A stretch of DNA of 64,000 bases from Brucella tritici (GTDB taxonomy: Bacteria; Pseudomonadota; Alphaproteobacteria; Rhizobiales; Rhizobiaceae): NCBI RefSeq assembly GCF_008932295.1, contig NZ_WBWA01000015.1:59302-123301 (forward strand). The letters are read 5' to 3'. Positions 28,281-37,316 of this stretch are shown in pieces. The notes beneath the pieces were generated by a model. That model saw only the letters and a program-made list of their open reading frames with translations, was not told the origin of the DNA and made no database searches. The translations under genes and the position numbers were made by a program. Numbering within the stretch: position 1 is the first letter of the stretch; every line of letters starts with the position of its first letter.

Positions 28281-29338
28281 CTGCGATCCGTCCCGGCTCC
28301 GTTACATTTGAAAATGTTACCAAGAAATTCGGTAATTTTACCGCCTTGCCCGATCTGTCCCTGACCGTCGAGCCGGGAACTCTGGTGACGCTCCTTGGAC
28401 CATCCGGTTGTGGCAAGACGACGACATTGCGGCTGCTGGCTGGGCTTGAACACCCGACTTCGGGTCGCATTCTGATCGGTGGCAAGGACGTGACCAATCT
28501 GCCAGCCAATGAGCGGGACGTGTCGATGGTCTTCCAGTCCTATGCGCTCTTTCCGCATATGAACTCGCTCGACAATGTGGCCTACGGCCTGGAGTCGTCG
28601 GGCTTGAAAAAAGCGGAAGCGCGCGAACGTGCGGAAGAGGGGCTGAAGCTCGTGGGTCTTGCGGGAATGGGGCATCGCCTTCCGGCAGAACTGTCGGGTG
28701 GCCAGCAACAGCGCGTCGCGGTGGCCCGCGCTCTGGTGCTGGAGCCCCAGGTTTTGCTTCTGGATGAACCGCTTTCGAACCTTGACGCTCGTTTGCGCCG
28801 CCGGGTGCGCACCGAAATTCGCGAGCTTCAGCAGCGGCTCGGGTTTACCGCTGTCTATGTCACGCACGACCAGGACGAGGCGCTCGCTGTCTCCGACACA
28901 ATCATCGTCATGAAAGAGGGCAATATCGCACAGAAGGGCAGCCCTCGTGATCTCTATGAAACACCGGCCTCAGCCTTTATAGCGGATTTCATGGGAGAGG
29001 CGAATGTTGTGCCGTGTGAGGTGATGACGGCAGATGGGAGCGAAGCTGTCATTCGTGTGGGCAGTCTGACTCACCGGGTTACCGCGCGCAACGCCCGACC
29101 GGGTCCGGCGCAGCTTGCGATCCGTCCCAATGCGGTGACCTTGCAGCCAAAGGCTGGCGGCGGCTTCCCCGGACGTGTCGCGCATTCGGCCTATCTCGGC
29201 GATCATATCGAGTATGAAATCGAGACCGAACACGGCAAGCTTTTCATAGTCGATCCGGCGGTCGAAGAGGCTCTGCCGCCACAAACCGACGTCTCTATCG
29301 AGTTCAAAACGCGCGGGCTTGCCATTATCAGTCAATAG
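28277..29338 (+). CDS. AfuC-type ABC ATPase
   Basis: A 353-residue ATPase of the ferric/polyamine/organophosphate importer class. Walker A GPSGCGKTTTLRLLAGLEHP, signature LSGGQQQRVAVARA, Walker [13 protein letters not shown] and the H-loop THDQDEALA are complete, and a C-terminal TOBE-like domain (LAIRPNAVTL) follows. The start overlaps the permease stop. It is followed by the inositol-monophosphatase-family gene 46 bases downstream. The nucleotide-binding domain itself gives no substrate information. Confidence 0.9.
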   Translation: MTAIRPGSVTFENVTKKFGNFTALPDLSLTVEPGTLVTLLGPSGCGKTTTLRLLAGLEHPTSGRILIGGKDVTNLPANERDVSMVFQSYALFPHMNSLDNVAYGLESSGLKKAEARERAEEGLKLVGLAGMGHRLPAELSGGQQQRVAVARALVLEPQVLLLDEPLSNLDARLRRRVRTEIRELQQRLGFTAVYVTHDQDEALAVSDTIIVMKEGNIAQKGSPRDLYETPASAFIADFMGEANVVPCEVMTADGSEAVIRVGSLTHRVTARNARPGPAQLAIRPNAVTLQPKAGGGFPGRVAHSAYLGDHIEYEIETEHGKLFIVDPAVEEALPPQTDVSIEFKTRGLAIISQ

Positions 29339-29384
29339 GCGCAGAAACGTCGCGCCTTTCATTATCTCTCACCGGAAAATCATC

Positions 29385-30185
29385 ATGACGTCTCATCCCC
29401 GACAGGAACTAGAAGCGCGGCTGGCGCTCGCCGAAAAGATCGCGCGCGAGGCGGGCGCCAAGGCTCTCGACTATTTCAAGCGGCGTGAAACACTGGTTAT
29501 CGAAACCAAGCGCGATCCGCAGGATGTAGTGTCGATTGCGGACAGGGACGTTGAACAGCTTATCCGTGCTCGTGTGTCGGAAACCTTCTCTCAAGACGGA
29601 TTTCTGGGAGAGGAGTACGGGCTGAATGAAGGCACTTCGGGTTACACTTGGGTTGTAGATCCGATCGATGGCACCAGTCCTTTCGTCAATGGCATGCCGA
29701 ACTGGTGTGTTTCCATCGCGGTTCTGAAAGACGGTGAGCCTGTCATCGGCGTAATCCAGGCCCCGTGCTTTGACGAGCTGTATGCCTCCGCAAAAGGCCT
29801 GGGCGCAACACTTGATGGCAAGAGGCTGGTTCTCGATCCCAGCCGCACAATCCGTAATTCTGTGACGGGCATTGGTGCCAACAACTACGTTACGCCGCAG
29901 GTCGTGGCGAAAATCGTGGAAGACCTGCTTGAGGCGGGCGGAACATTTATTCGCAATGGTTCCGGCGCGTTGATGATCGCTTATGTCGCGGCTGGCAGGC
30001 TAGTTGGATATTATGAGCCTTATATGCATGCCTGGGATTGTATGGCCGGCTTTTGCCTCGTGCGTGAGGCGGGCGGCTATGCTCATCCGTTCCCTGTCGA
30101 TGGAGAAAAGCTCACCAAGGGCAACAAAGTTTTCGTAGCTGGGCCCGGTGCAATCGAGGACCTCAAGAAGGTTGCTCGCCTATAG
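29385..30185 (+). CDS. Inositol-monophosphatase-family phosphatase
   Basis: A 266-residue Mg-dependent phosphatase of the IMPase/FBPase/CysQ superfamily. Metal-site motifs are intact: GEEYG near residue 72, DPIDGT at residues 92-97, and YMHAWDCMAG toward the C-terminus. The frame opens at 29319, but the ATG at 29385 lies a few bases after a GGAAAA sequence and gives a normal N-terminus. It directly follows an AfuABC-type importer and lies beside the inositol catabolic genes. It may dephosphorylate an imported phosphorylated polyol such as inositol phosphate, or be a histidinol-phosphatase-like or inositol-phosphate enzyme of other use. The last 23 bases overlap the convergent Nudix gene. Confidence 0.88.
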   Translation: MTSHPRQELEARLALAEKIAREAGAKALDYFKRRETLVIETKRDPQDVVSIADRDVEQLIRARVSETFSQDGFLGEEYGLNEGTSGYTWVVDPIDGTSPFVNGMPNWCVSIAVLKDGEPVIGVIQAPCFDELYASAKGLGATLDGKRLVLDPSRTIRNSVTGIGANNYVTPQVVAKIVEDLLEAGGTFIRNGSGALMIAYVAAGRLVGYYEPYMHAWDCMAGFCLVREAGGYAHPFPVDGEKLTKGNKVFVAGPGAIEDLKKVARL

Positions 30186-30654
30186 AATTGGATATGATCT
30201 TTTCGGGATTTCGGTTCCAGCCATATTCTGAATAGGGTTCGTTGCCAGCCGCGCAGAGGAGTGCCTGCCGGACGTAGGGAATCGTATTATCCGGCAGATT
30301 GTCCAGTCTCCTCCATTGCAGATCGGCATGCTTGTCTGGCTCACATAGGGTAGGCGTGCCGGTCCATTCATCGGCGCGGAAGAAATGACCCAGCCATTGA
30401 TTGCCAGTCGTCAGACTGTGCAAGGTGTGGACCGGTCTTAGAGCTTCCGGCGCGATAATTATGCCAGTCTCTTCGAAGGCTTCACGTGCCGCTGCTGCCC
30501 GGATTGTTTCGCCCGCCTCCAGCCCTCCGGCTGGAATGCTGAACCAGCCGTCCATCCATCCGGTTGTCTTCCGCTGCAACATGCAGATTTCTGGCCCGCG
30601 TGCCAGAATGACAAAGACTGCAGACGACAGCTGGAAGCGTACACGCTCGTTCAA
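30163..30654 (-). CDS. Nudix hydrolase
   Basis: A 163-residue Nudix-fold protein. The Nudix box GGLEAGETIRAAAAREAFEE (with TGI following) spans about residues 43-65 and holds the metal-binding REAFEE core. Substrate is unknown; such small enzymes clean up nucleoside diphosphates, ADP-ribose or related compounds. It lies downstream of iolB on the same strand with a gap of 95 bases and ends inside the convergent phosphatase gene, overlapping it by 23 bases. Whether it is co-transcribed with the iol genes is uncertain. Confidence 0.88.
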   Translation of the reverse strand: MNERVRFQLSSAVFVILARGPEICMLQRKTTGWMDGWFSIPAGGLEAGETIRAAAAREAFEETGIIIAPEALRPVHTLHSLTTGNQWLGHFFRADEWTGTPTLCEPDKHADLQWRRLDNLPDNTIPYVRQALLCAAGNEPYSEYGWNRNPEKIISNSIGEQPS

Positions 30655-30749
30655 TTGACTCTCCCAAAAAGCAAATAGGCAAAGTCCTCCACAGACTTGC
30701 CGGTAGTTTACACGAGTTGATCTTGCTCCGAAGTGAGATCAGAGACAGG

Positions 30750-31559
30750 TCAGGGATTGTCGCGCTTGAAAATCCAGTCGTGATCGGGATGGTTTTTGAA
30801 CCGCCACTTGCGCAAAGGACCAGCCATCACGTTGAGATAATACATCTCATAGCCATAGGGTGCGCCACATGGATGATGGCCTTTGGGCACAAGCACAACA
30901 TCTCCGTCAGAGACCGCCATGGTTTCATCAAGACTTCCATCTTCGCTGAAAACACGCTGGAAGCCGAAGCCCTGCGCCGGATTGAGGCGGTGATAATATG
31001 TCTCTTCCAGATAGGTCATGTCCGGAAAATTGTCTTCGTCATGTCTGTGGGGCGGATAGGATGACCAGTTTCCTTGCGGTGTGAATACCTCGGTAACAAG
31101 CAGGCTATCGGCAACATCGCGGCCTTCCATAGCGATATTATGGATGAAGCGGGTGTTGGCGCCTTTTCCCCGTTGTTCAAGTGTCAGGCTTTCTGGCCCA
31201 AGCTTCTGCACCTTGCGGCCCGGTTTGCCCGGCGCGGTGCAAACGGCCAAAACACAATCTGTCGTGGCGGTTGCATGCCAGTGGCTTTCAGCAGGCACAT
31301 AGAGGCAATGTGGCGGCAGTTTCTCGAACACGTTCATGCGTTCGCCCATCTCGCCGAAATCCTTGTCTGAGGCGGAAATCTTTGCCTTGCCTTCGACAAG
31401 AACGAGGATCACTTCAGTCGATCCGGTCTTTTCGGAGACACTCTCGCCGGATTTGAGACGGTAGAGGCTGAACCCGACATAGCTCCATTCGGCGCTTTCC
31501 GGGGTAATGTCGTGGACCTTGCCATGCGTGCCCTTGGGCTTGCGTAACAAATTGGCCAT
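30750..31559 (-). CDS. iolB: 5-deoxy-glucuronate isomerase
   Basis: A 269-residue IolB that converts 5-deoxy-D-glucuronate to 5-dehydro-2-deoxy-D-gluconate in myo-inositol catabolism. The beta-barrel family sequence is plain, including the metal-ligand segments PPHRHDEDN, TYLEETYYHRLNPAQGFGFQRV and VLVPKGHHPCGAPYGYEMYYLNVMAG (positions about 165-245; no fragment longer than this is quoted). It is separated from iolE by three bases and is the fourth gene of the iolCDEB transcript. Length is that of the family. Confidence 0.96.
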   Translation of the reverse strand: MANLLRKPKGTHGKVHDITPESAEWSYVGFSLYRLKSGESVSEKTGSTEVILVLVEGKAKISASDKDFGEMGERMNVFEKLPPHCLYVPAESHWHATATTDCVLAVCTAPGKPGRKVQKLGPESLTLEQRGKGANTRFIHNIAMEGRDVADSLLVTEVFTPQGNWSSYPPHRHDEDNFPDMTYLEETYYHRLNPAQGFGFQRVFSEDGSLDETMAVSDGDVVLVPKGHHPCGAPYGYEMYYLNVMAGPLRKWRFKNHPDHDWIFKRDNP

Positions 31560-31562
31560 GTG

Positions 31563-32465
31563 TCAGTCTCCTTCGTCGAGTCCTGCTTCGCGTGCGAATG
31601 ATTTCAGCGATTTCAGTCCAAGCGACTGATACTCATAGGGATTACGAATATCCGGGTCCTGTTCGGCCTCGATCACCAGCCAGCCTTGATAGGTTTTGTC
31701 AGCGGCAACTTTCAGCACGGGCACGAAGTCGACGCCGCCATCTACATCGCCCGGAACGGTGAAGACGCCGCGACGGACTCCCTCCAGAAACGACAGGCTC
31801 TGGTTGCGTACTTCAGTGGCTATCGCCGGGCGAACGTTCTTGGCGTGGATATGCCCGACGCGGCCCATATGCTTTTTCGCAACCCGTTCTGGATCGCCGC
31901 CACCAAACAGGCAGTGACCTGTATCAAGAAGAAGCTTCGCATGTGGTCCTGTATGCTGCATCATAAGATCTATCTCGTCCTCGCTCTGCACTACCGTTCC
32001 CATGTGGTGATGGTAGACAAGCGCAATACCTTGGGCCGCAGCATATTCTGCGAGTGCTTCTACGCCCGCGCCGAATTCTTCCCAGCGCGCTTCTTCCAGC
32101 ACCGGACGCTCGGATAACGGCTTGTCGTTGTCGCCGTGAATGGCATTCGACGTTTCGCAAACAATGATGACCTTCGAACCCATCGCCTTCAGGAGGTCGA
32201 GCGCAGGCTGCATTGCTTTCTTTTCTTCTTCGACCGGATTCACCAGCAGGTTGAGTGAATGCCAGCCCGATACATAGCGAAGTTTGCGCGGTTCAAGCAC
32301 AGCTTTTAGTGCGGCCGGCTCCTGCGGAAACTTGTGACCTTTCTCTATCCCGTCGAAACCGATCTCAGCGGTTTCATCGAGACATTGATCCAGGGTGATA
32401 TGCGCGCCGAGGCTGCGATCATCGTCGTTCGACCAGGCAATAGGATTGGTGCCATAGAGGATCAT
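31563..32465 (-). CDS. iolE: Myo-inosose-2 dehydratase
   Basis: A 300-residue TIM-barrel metalloenzyme of the IolE/AP-endonuclease-2 family that dehydrates 2-keto-myo-inositol. Family sequence such as [12 protein letters not shown] at the N-terminus, [15 protein letters not shown] and HIHAKNVRP (metal-ligand strands), and EAEQDP near the end are clear. It starts three bases after the iolD stop and ends three bases before iolB, so the four genes are tightly coupled. Confidence 0.96.
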   Translation of the reverse strand: MILYGTNPIAWSNDDDRSLGAHITLDQCLDETAEIGFDGIEKGHKFPQEPAALKAVLEPRKLRYVSGWHSLNLLVNPVEEEKKAMQPALDLLKAMGSKVIIVCETSNAIHGDNDKPLSERPVLEEARWEEFGAGVEALAEYAAAQGIALVYHHHMGTVVQSEDEIDLMMQHTGPHAKLLLDTGHCLFGGGDPERVAKKHMGRVGHIHAKNVRPAIATEVRNQSLSFLEGVRRGVFTVPGDVDGGVDFVPVLKVAADKTYQGWLVIEAEQDPDIRNPYEYQSLGLKSLKSFAREAGLDEGD

Positions 32466-32468
32466 CGG

Positions 32469-34292
32469 TCAGTTTCTTTCTTTGAGCTTAGCTTCATAAT
32501 CTTTACGTGCGGCACGCACCTGTTCGCGCTCCGAGACTTCCGGCACAGCGACATCCCACCACCAACCGCCAGTTTCAGGGGTAGGGTAAGGATCGGTGTC
32601 GATAATGACGACTGTGGTGCGTGGGCTGTTGCGGGTTTCCGCCAGTGCTTCTTCCAGTTCGCGGATTGAGCCTACTTTCTTCGTATCTGCACCCATGGCT
32701 CCGGCGTGAGCGGCGAAATCGATGTGCGACGGGTTCACGTGGCTCGAATGGTCGAGGAGATTGTTGAATTCGGCGCCGCCGGTTGCCATCTGCAGCCGGT
32801 TGATACAGCCAAAACCGCGATTGTCGGTAACAACAATTGTAATCTTCTGCCCCATCATGACGGCAGTGGCGAGTTCGGAATTGGCCATCATGTAGGAACC
32901 GTCGCCGACCATGACGATGATATCTCGACCCGGCTCGGCCATCTTGATGCCAAGGCCACCGGCGATTTCATAACCCATGCACGAAAAGCCATATTCCATG
33001 TGATAGGACATGGGACGACCGGCTTTCCAGAGTTGGTGCAACTCTCCCGGCATCGTGCCTGCCGCGCACATGACAACGGTGTTCTCTCGTGCCTGACGCT
33101 GCACTGCGCCGATTACCTGCATATCAGTCGGCAAGGTATTGCCATCGCTTGGGGCAGCGGTAAACCGGTCTGCCGCCGCAAACCATTTCTCTTTCAATGC
33201 TGCGTCTACGGGGTGGCGTTTATAGCTGCCAACCGCTTTCGTGAGCGCTTCAAGTCCAATCTTTGCATCGGCAACCAATGGAAGCGAACCGTGCTTTGAG
33301 CCGTCGTATGGTTGGACGTTTAGCGAGAGAAGCTTGCGTCCGGGGTGTTTGAACAGCGCCCATGATCCGGTCGTGAAGTCCTGAAAGCGCGTGCCAACAC
33401 CGATCACCAGATCGGCTTCCGCTGCGATGGCATTGGCGCTGTCTGCCCCAGTCACGCCAACCGGACCAAAATTGAGCGGGTGATCCCACGGTAGCGCCGA
33501 TTTCCCAGCCTGTGTCTCGATGACTGGAATGCCATGTGCTTCGGCAAAATTGTGCAACGCTTCGTGAGCGCCGGAGTAGTGCACTCCGCCGCCTGCAACG
33601 ATAACGGGTTTAAGCGCTGCCTTGATTGCCGCTGCTGCGGCATTCAGTTCATTCTCATCCGGCGGTGGACGGCGCCAGTGCCAGACTTTCGGTTCAAAGA
33701 ACTCTTCCGGCCAGTCATATGCTTCCGTTTGCACATCCTGACAGAAAGCAAGCGTAACCGGCCCACAATCAGCAGGATCGGTCATGGTGCGGAAGGAGCG
33801 GGGCAGGGCAGTGAGAAGCTGTTCAGGTCGGGTGATCCTGTCGAAATAGCGGCTGACCGGACGAAAACAGTCATTCACGGTCATAGTGCCGTCATTGAAA
33901 TCTTCGATTTGCTGCAAGACAGGATCAGGTCCACGATTGGCAAAGACGTCGCCGGGAATGAGGAGAACTGGTAGGCGGTTCACATGGGCAAGGGCTGCTG
34001 CCGTGACCATATTTGTTGCGCCGGGGCCGATGGAGGAGGTGACAGCACAGGCACGCTTGCGGCCAAGCTGCTTGGTATAAGCAATAGCTGCATGGGCCAT
34101 GGTCTGTTCATTATGGCCGCGCCATGTAGGCAGTTCTTCGCGAATGCCATGGAGGGCCTCGCCAAGTCCGGCCACGTTTCCGTGGCCGAAAATAGCCCAA
34201 ACGCCTGCGATAAAGGTCTCACCATCCGGCGTCATCTGATTGGCGAGGTAGCGCACCAATGCCTGTGCGGCGGTCAATCGAACGGTTTTCAT
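32469..34292 (-). CDS. iolD: 3D-(3,5/4)-trihydroxycyclohexane-1,2-dione hydrolase (TPP enzyme)
   Basis: A 607-residue thiamine-diphosphate enzyme that opens the ring of the inositol-derived diketone to give 5-deoxy-glucuronate. Its acetolactate-synthase-like domains are in order, with the pyrimidine-domain GHGNVAGLGEAL region near residue 30 and the TPP/Mg motif GDGSYMMANSELATAV in the C-terminal third. The longer upstream frame (to 34424) is discarded because the ATG at 34292 follows GGAGGAGCT and matches the IolD N-terminus (MKTVRLTAAQALVRYL). It sits between iolC (32 bases upstream) and iolE. Confidence 0.96.
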   Translation of the reverse strand: MKTVRLTAAQALVRYLANQMTPDGETFIAGVWAIFGHGNVAGLGEALHGIREELPTWRGHNEQTMAHAAIAYTKQLGRKRACAVTSSIGPGATNMVTAAALAHVNRLPVLLIPGDVFANRGPDPVLQQIEDFNDGTMTVNDCFRPVSRYFDRITRPEQLLTALPRSFRTMTDPADCGPVTLAFCQDVQTEAYDWPEEFFEPKVWHWRRPPPDENELNAAAAAIKAALKPVIVAGGGVHYSGAHEALHNFAEAHGIPVIETQAGKSALPWDHPLNFGPVGVTGADSANAIAAEADLVIGVGTRFQDFTTGSWALFKHPGRKLLSLNVQPYDGSKHGSLPLVADAKIGLEALTKAVGSYKRHPVDAALKEKWFAAADRFTAAPSDGNTLPTDMQVIGAVQRQARENTVVMCAAGTMPGELHQLWKAGRPMSYHMEYGFSCMGYEIAGGLGIKMAEPGRDIIVMVGDGSYMMANSELATAVMMGQKITIVVTDNRGFGCINRLQMATGGAEFNNLLDHSSHVNPSHIDFAAHAGAMGADTKKVGSIRELEEALAETRNSPRTTVVIIDTDPYPTPETGGWWWDVAVPEVSEREQVRAARKDYEAKLKERN

Positions 34293-34324
34293 AGCTCCTC
34301 CAGCTTCCTCCCGGCAGAACGAAT

Positions 34325-36226
34325 TCAAAATGTACGCACGCCATCCCAGACATTGCAAAGGCCACGATAGCGCGTCACCATGTCGGCGATTGCTTCTTCG
34401 TCGCTGATCAGGCCGTTCAGCCATTTGCGTGCCGCGTCACCAAAGATCGTACGTCCCACTGCAAAGCCTTTGACGAGGTCGAATTCAGCAGCAATTGCAA
34501 GACTGGCTTCCAGTTCTTCGGCCGGTGCGTCCAGTCCTAGAACAACGATACCGCGTGTGTGTGCATCGTTGCGTAGGATCGCGTCACAGGCATTGGCCCA
34601 TGCCGCCCTGGTTTTCATGGGCTCTAGCTTCCACCAGTCGGGATAGACGCCGATTTCATAAAACCGCTCGATCACACGCGCAGTTGTGTTGTCATCGACG
34701 GGACCTGCTTTGGATGGGATGATTTCCAGCAGGAATTCCAGTCGGTTGCGCCGTGCGGCTGCGAAAAGACGTGAAACAGTTTCTTCCTGTTCTGCCTTGA
34801 ACTCGGCTGTGTCATCCGGATGGTAGAAGCATAGCAACTTCACTACATTCTCGACAGGCCACTCAACCAGTCCACCGCAGTCTGGTCCGAGTTCCGGTTC
34901 CAGCTTGAGCGGACGCGAGCCGGGCCATTCGGTCGGGCGACCGATCCATAAGCCCGTGCCTGCGGCTCGGTAAAGAGCATCGCGGCCCAGTCGACCATCA
35001 CACAATATGCCGTAACCTTCTGCCCCGTTTGCCACCTGCAAGGCCGCTTTCAGGCAAAGCTGTTTGAACTCCCCAATCTTTTCCGTTGAAACGCTCGCCT
35101 CGGCGGCCATTTCTTCCAGTTGAATACGGTGATCAAAGGCAAAAACGCGCATATGTGGCCAGTGGCCGTTGCGATTGGTGGACCAATGTATCTGCTCCAG
35201 CGCGGCATCCTTGCGCAAAGCCTTGTTGCGAATGCCGGTACGGAAAAAATACTGAAGCTCTTCCCAGCTCGGATAAGCTGGCGTGCATCCATGTCGCGAG
35301 ACTGCAAAAGCCCCGCAGGCATTGGCGAATTTGAGGCTGGTAGGCCAGTCTCCATCTTTCAGCCAGCCGCGCAAAAGCCCGGACATGAACCCGTCACCCG
35401 CACCAAGCACATTAAAAACGTCAATCGGGAACCCTTCGCCGCTCTGTCCCTCGTCGAGGCTGTTAGGGATTGGGCCTTCGAAAACCACGGCTCCCATGGG
35501 GCCGCGTTTGCAAACCAGTGCAGCGTCCGTTACTGCGCGCACGGCTTTCAGCGCCTGAAGTGTATCTGTTGAGCCGCCTGCAATATGAAACTCTTCTTCT
35601 GTTCCGACGACAAGATCAAACAGGTGGAGCGTCGATTGCAGTTTGGTCGTGACATCTGCGGATTCGATAAAGCGGTTTTCGCCATCGCCGTGTCCGGAAA
35701 GTCCCCAGAGATTGGGGCGATAATCTATATCGAGCGCTGTCCGGCTGCCATTGTCGCGCGCAAGACGGAGTGCTTTCAGGACAGCTGCTTCCGTTTTTGG
35801 ATGGGATAAGTGTGTGCCGGTAGCCAGAACACAGCCAGCTTCGGCGATGAAGGCCGGATCAATGTCGTTCTCGCACAATGCCATGTCGGCACAATTCTCG
35901 CGATAGAATATCAGCGGAAAATGCTGTTGGTCGCGAATGCCGAGAATGACGAGGGCGGTCAGGCGCTCCGGATCGGTGACGATGCCACGTGTATCCACGC
36001 CTTCGCGCTCGAGTTCGCGCAGCAGGAAGCGCCCCATATGCTCGTCGCCGACACGCGTGATCAACGCCGATTTAAGGCCCAACCGCGCAGTCCCAGTTGC
36101 AATATTGGTGGGAGAACCACCTACATATTTGTTGAAGGAGGCCATGTCTTCCAGAAGGCCGCCCACCTGCGCGCCATAAAGGTCAACCGAAGATCGGCCA
36201 ATCGTGATCAAGTCGAGCCGCTTCAC
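34325..36226 (-). CDS. iolC: Fused 5-dehydro-2-deoxygluconokinase / DUF2090 aldolase-like protein
   Basis: A 633-residue fusion. The first half (about 1-330) is a PfkB/ribokinase-type kinase with MKRLDLITIGRSSVDLYG at the start and the catalytic GAGDGFMSGLLRG, which phosphorylates 5-dehydro-2-deoxygluconate. The second half (about 335-633) is a DUF2090 TIM-barrel-like domain, common in alphaproteobacteria and predicted to cleave the phosphorylated product to DHAP and malonate semialdehyde. This would explain why no separate iolJ is present in the cluster. The start is a GTG at 36226 preceded by GGGAGGATT. It is the first gene of iolCDEB. Confidence 0.94.
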   Translation of the reverse strand: MKRLDLITIGRSSVDLYGAQVGGLLEDMASFNKYVGGSPTNIATGTARLGLKSALITRVGDEHMGRFLLRELEREGVDTRGIVTDPERLTALVILGIRDQQHFPLIFYRENCADMALCENDIDPAFIAEAGCVLATGTHLSHPKTEAAVLKALRLARDNGSRTALDIDYRPNLWGLSGHGDGENRFIESADVTTKLQSTLHLFDLVVGTEEEFHIAGGSTDTLQALKAVRAVTDAALVCKRGPMGAVVFEGPIPNSLDEGQSGEGFPIDVFNVLGAGDGFMSGLLRGWLKDGDWPTSLKFANACGAFAVSRHGCTPAYPSWEELQYFFRTGIRNKALRKDAALEQIHWSTNRNGHWPHMRVFAFDHRIQLEEMAAEASVSTEKIGEFKQLCLKAALQVANGAEGYGILCDGRLGRDALYRAAGTGLWIGRPTEWPGSRPLKLEPELGPDCGGLVEWPVENVVKLLCFYHPDDTAEFKAEQEETVSRLFAAARRNRLEFLLEIIPSKAGPVDDNTTARVIERFYEIGVYPDWWKLEPMKTRAAWANACDAILRNDAHTRGIVVLGLDAPAEELEASLAIAAEFDLVKGFAVGRTIFGDAARKWLNGLISDEEAIADMVTRYRGLCNVWDGVRTF

Positions 36227-36291
36227 AACAATCCTCCCTCGCTACTTTCTTATTGCTGCAAGGCTGTGCATGATTCATGTGCACATAGCAG

Positions 36292-36350
36292 TTATTCCAT
36301 TTTTGATTAAAATAGATTTATTATTCTATTTCAACTGAAAAATGGAATAA
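36292..36350. promoter_or_regulatory. Nested inverted repeats in the iolC promoter, probable iol regulator sites
   Basis: A perfect 13-base inverted repeat TTATTCCATTTTT (36292-36304) / AAAAATGGAATAA (36338-36350) encloses a second, 7-base one (AAATAGA at 36310-36316 with 36325-36331). The TGGAATAA and TATTCTAT elements resemble the palindrome at the iolG promoter. A two-arm loop or cooperative binding by the adjacent RpiR-type regulator is likely. Confidence 0.6.
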
Positions 36351-36363
36351 TGCACGGGAAGGA

Positions 36364-37197
36364 TCAGTCGCTTTGACGCGCGGTACCCACGGCGACAGCG
36401 AGCGCTATGGCGAGACAAAGCGTTGCGGAGAGTGAGCGGAAGGCGCCGAAATCCACCTCGGAAACGAGCAATGTCTGTTTTGCGGATTTGCTCATCGGAC
36501 TGACAAACGTGTCGGTTATGCCGACGACATCGATACCGCGTGCGGCGACGGTTTCGGCCATGGCGACCGTTTCCGGTGAGTAGGGCGAAAACGTAATCGC
36601 CAGGAGCACGTCGCCTTCGCGAATGGCATGCAGATTCTCCAGTTTACCGACCGCACTATGCAGCATGGCAGGCACTTGCATCTTCTCCAGCGCATAAGCC
36701 AGGTAGCTCGCAACGGGAAAAGCGCGGCGGATGCCGACAATGTGGATTGTTTGTGCGCTGGCCAGTAGCTGAACGGCCTTTTCGAGTGCATTTGGATCGA
36801 TGGTCTTGAGCAAGCCTTCGAGGGAAGTACGCCCTGCCTCAGCAAATTCGGCAAGAAGGGCAGGTGCACTGCCTGTTGCGGTCTCGCGCAAATGCTGCAA
36901 TCTGGTCGAATAATCAGGCCAGCCTCCCGCATAGGAATCCCGGAACAGCTTCTGCATTTCCGAAAAGCCGGAGAACCCCATGATCTGGCAGAAGCGCATG
37001 AAGGCGGAACTCTGCACACCTGCGCCCTCAGCCATCTCAGCAACGGTCGACACAGCGATGCGATCCTGGTTGGCGGCGACGAAATCGGCGCATTGCTTGA
37101 GCCTCTTCGGCAAGCGATCGGAAACCTCCAGCAGCTTCGTTTCGAATTCCTTGATATTCACCGGAACGTTGATCGATGACGGGGCAGGGGAATCCAT
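36364..37197 (-). CDS. iolR: RpiR-family regulator of inositol catabolism (IolR-like)
   Basis: A 277-residue RpiR-family protein: an N-terminal helix-turn-helix (about residues 28-75, LKQCADFVAANQDRIAVSTV) and a SIS phosphosugar-binding domain beginning near ALEKAVQLLASAQTIHIVGI. In Rhizobiales this family regulates iol operons and senses an inositol catabolite. The start at 37197 follows GAAAGG; a longer frame reaching 37248 is less likely. It lies between the iolC promoter and the divergent iolG gene, both of which contain related GAATA palindromes. Repression of both is inferred. Confidence 0.87.
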   Translation of the reverse strand: MDSPAPSSINVPVNIKEFETKLLEVSDRLPKRLKQCADFVAANQDRIAVSTVAEMAEGAGVQSSAFMRFCQIMGFSGFSEMQKLFRDSYAGGWPDYSTRLQHLRETATGSAPALLAEFAEAGRTSLEGLLKTIDPNALEKAVQLLASAQTIHIVGIRRAFPVASYLAYALEKMQVPAMLHSAVGKLENLHAIREGDVLLAITFSPYSPETVAMAETVAARGIDVVGITDTFVSPMSKSAKQTLLVSEVDFGAFRSLSATLCLAIALAVAVGTARQSD

Positions 37198-37219
37198 TGT
37201 TGGCCTTTCAATATGGTCC

Positions 37220-37267
37220 TTGACAATCTTTATGTCACATTCTAGCAAAATAGAATAAATATTCTAT
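37220..37267 (+). promoter_or_regulatory. iolG promoter with overlapping GAATAAATATTC palindrome
   Basis: TTGACA (37220-37225), a 17-base spacer and TAGCAA (37243-37248) form a sigma-70 promoter. The palindrome ATAGAATA-AA-TATTCTAT (37250-37267) covers the start site and fits the GAA-N6-TTC layout reported for rhizobial IolR (consensus GGAA-N6-TTCC), with A/T in the outer base. Repression by the neighbouring RpiR-type protein is the simplest reading. Confidence 0.62.
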
Positions 37268-37316
37268 AGCGTATCTTCGATGACTGAAGATGGCCGTTTC
37301 CTGGGAGGATGAGGCA

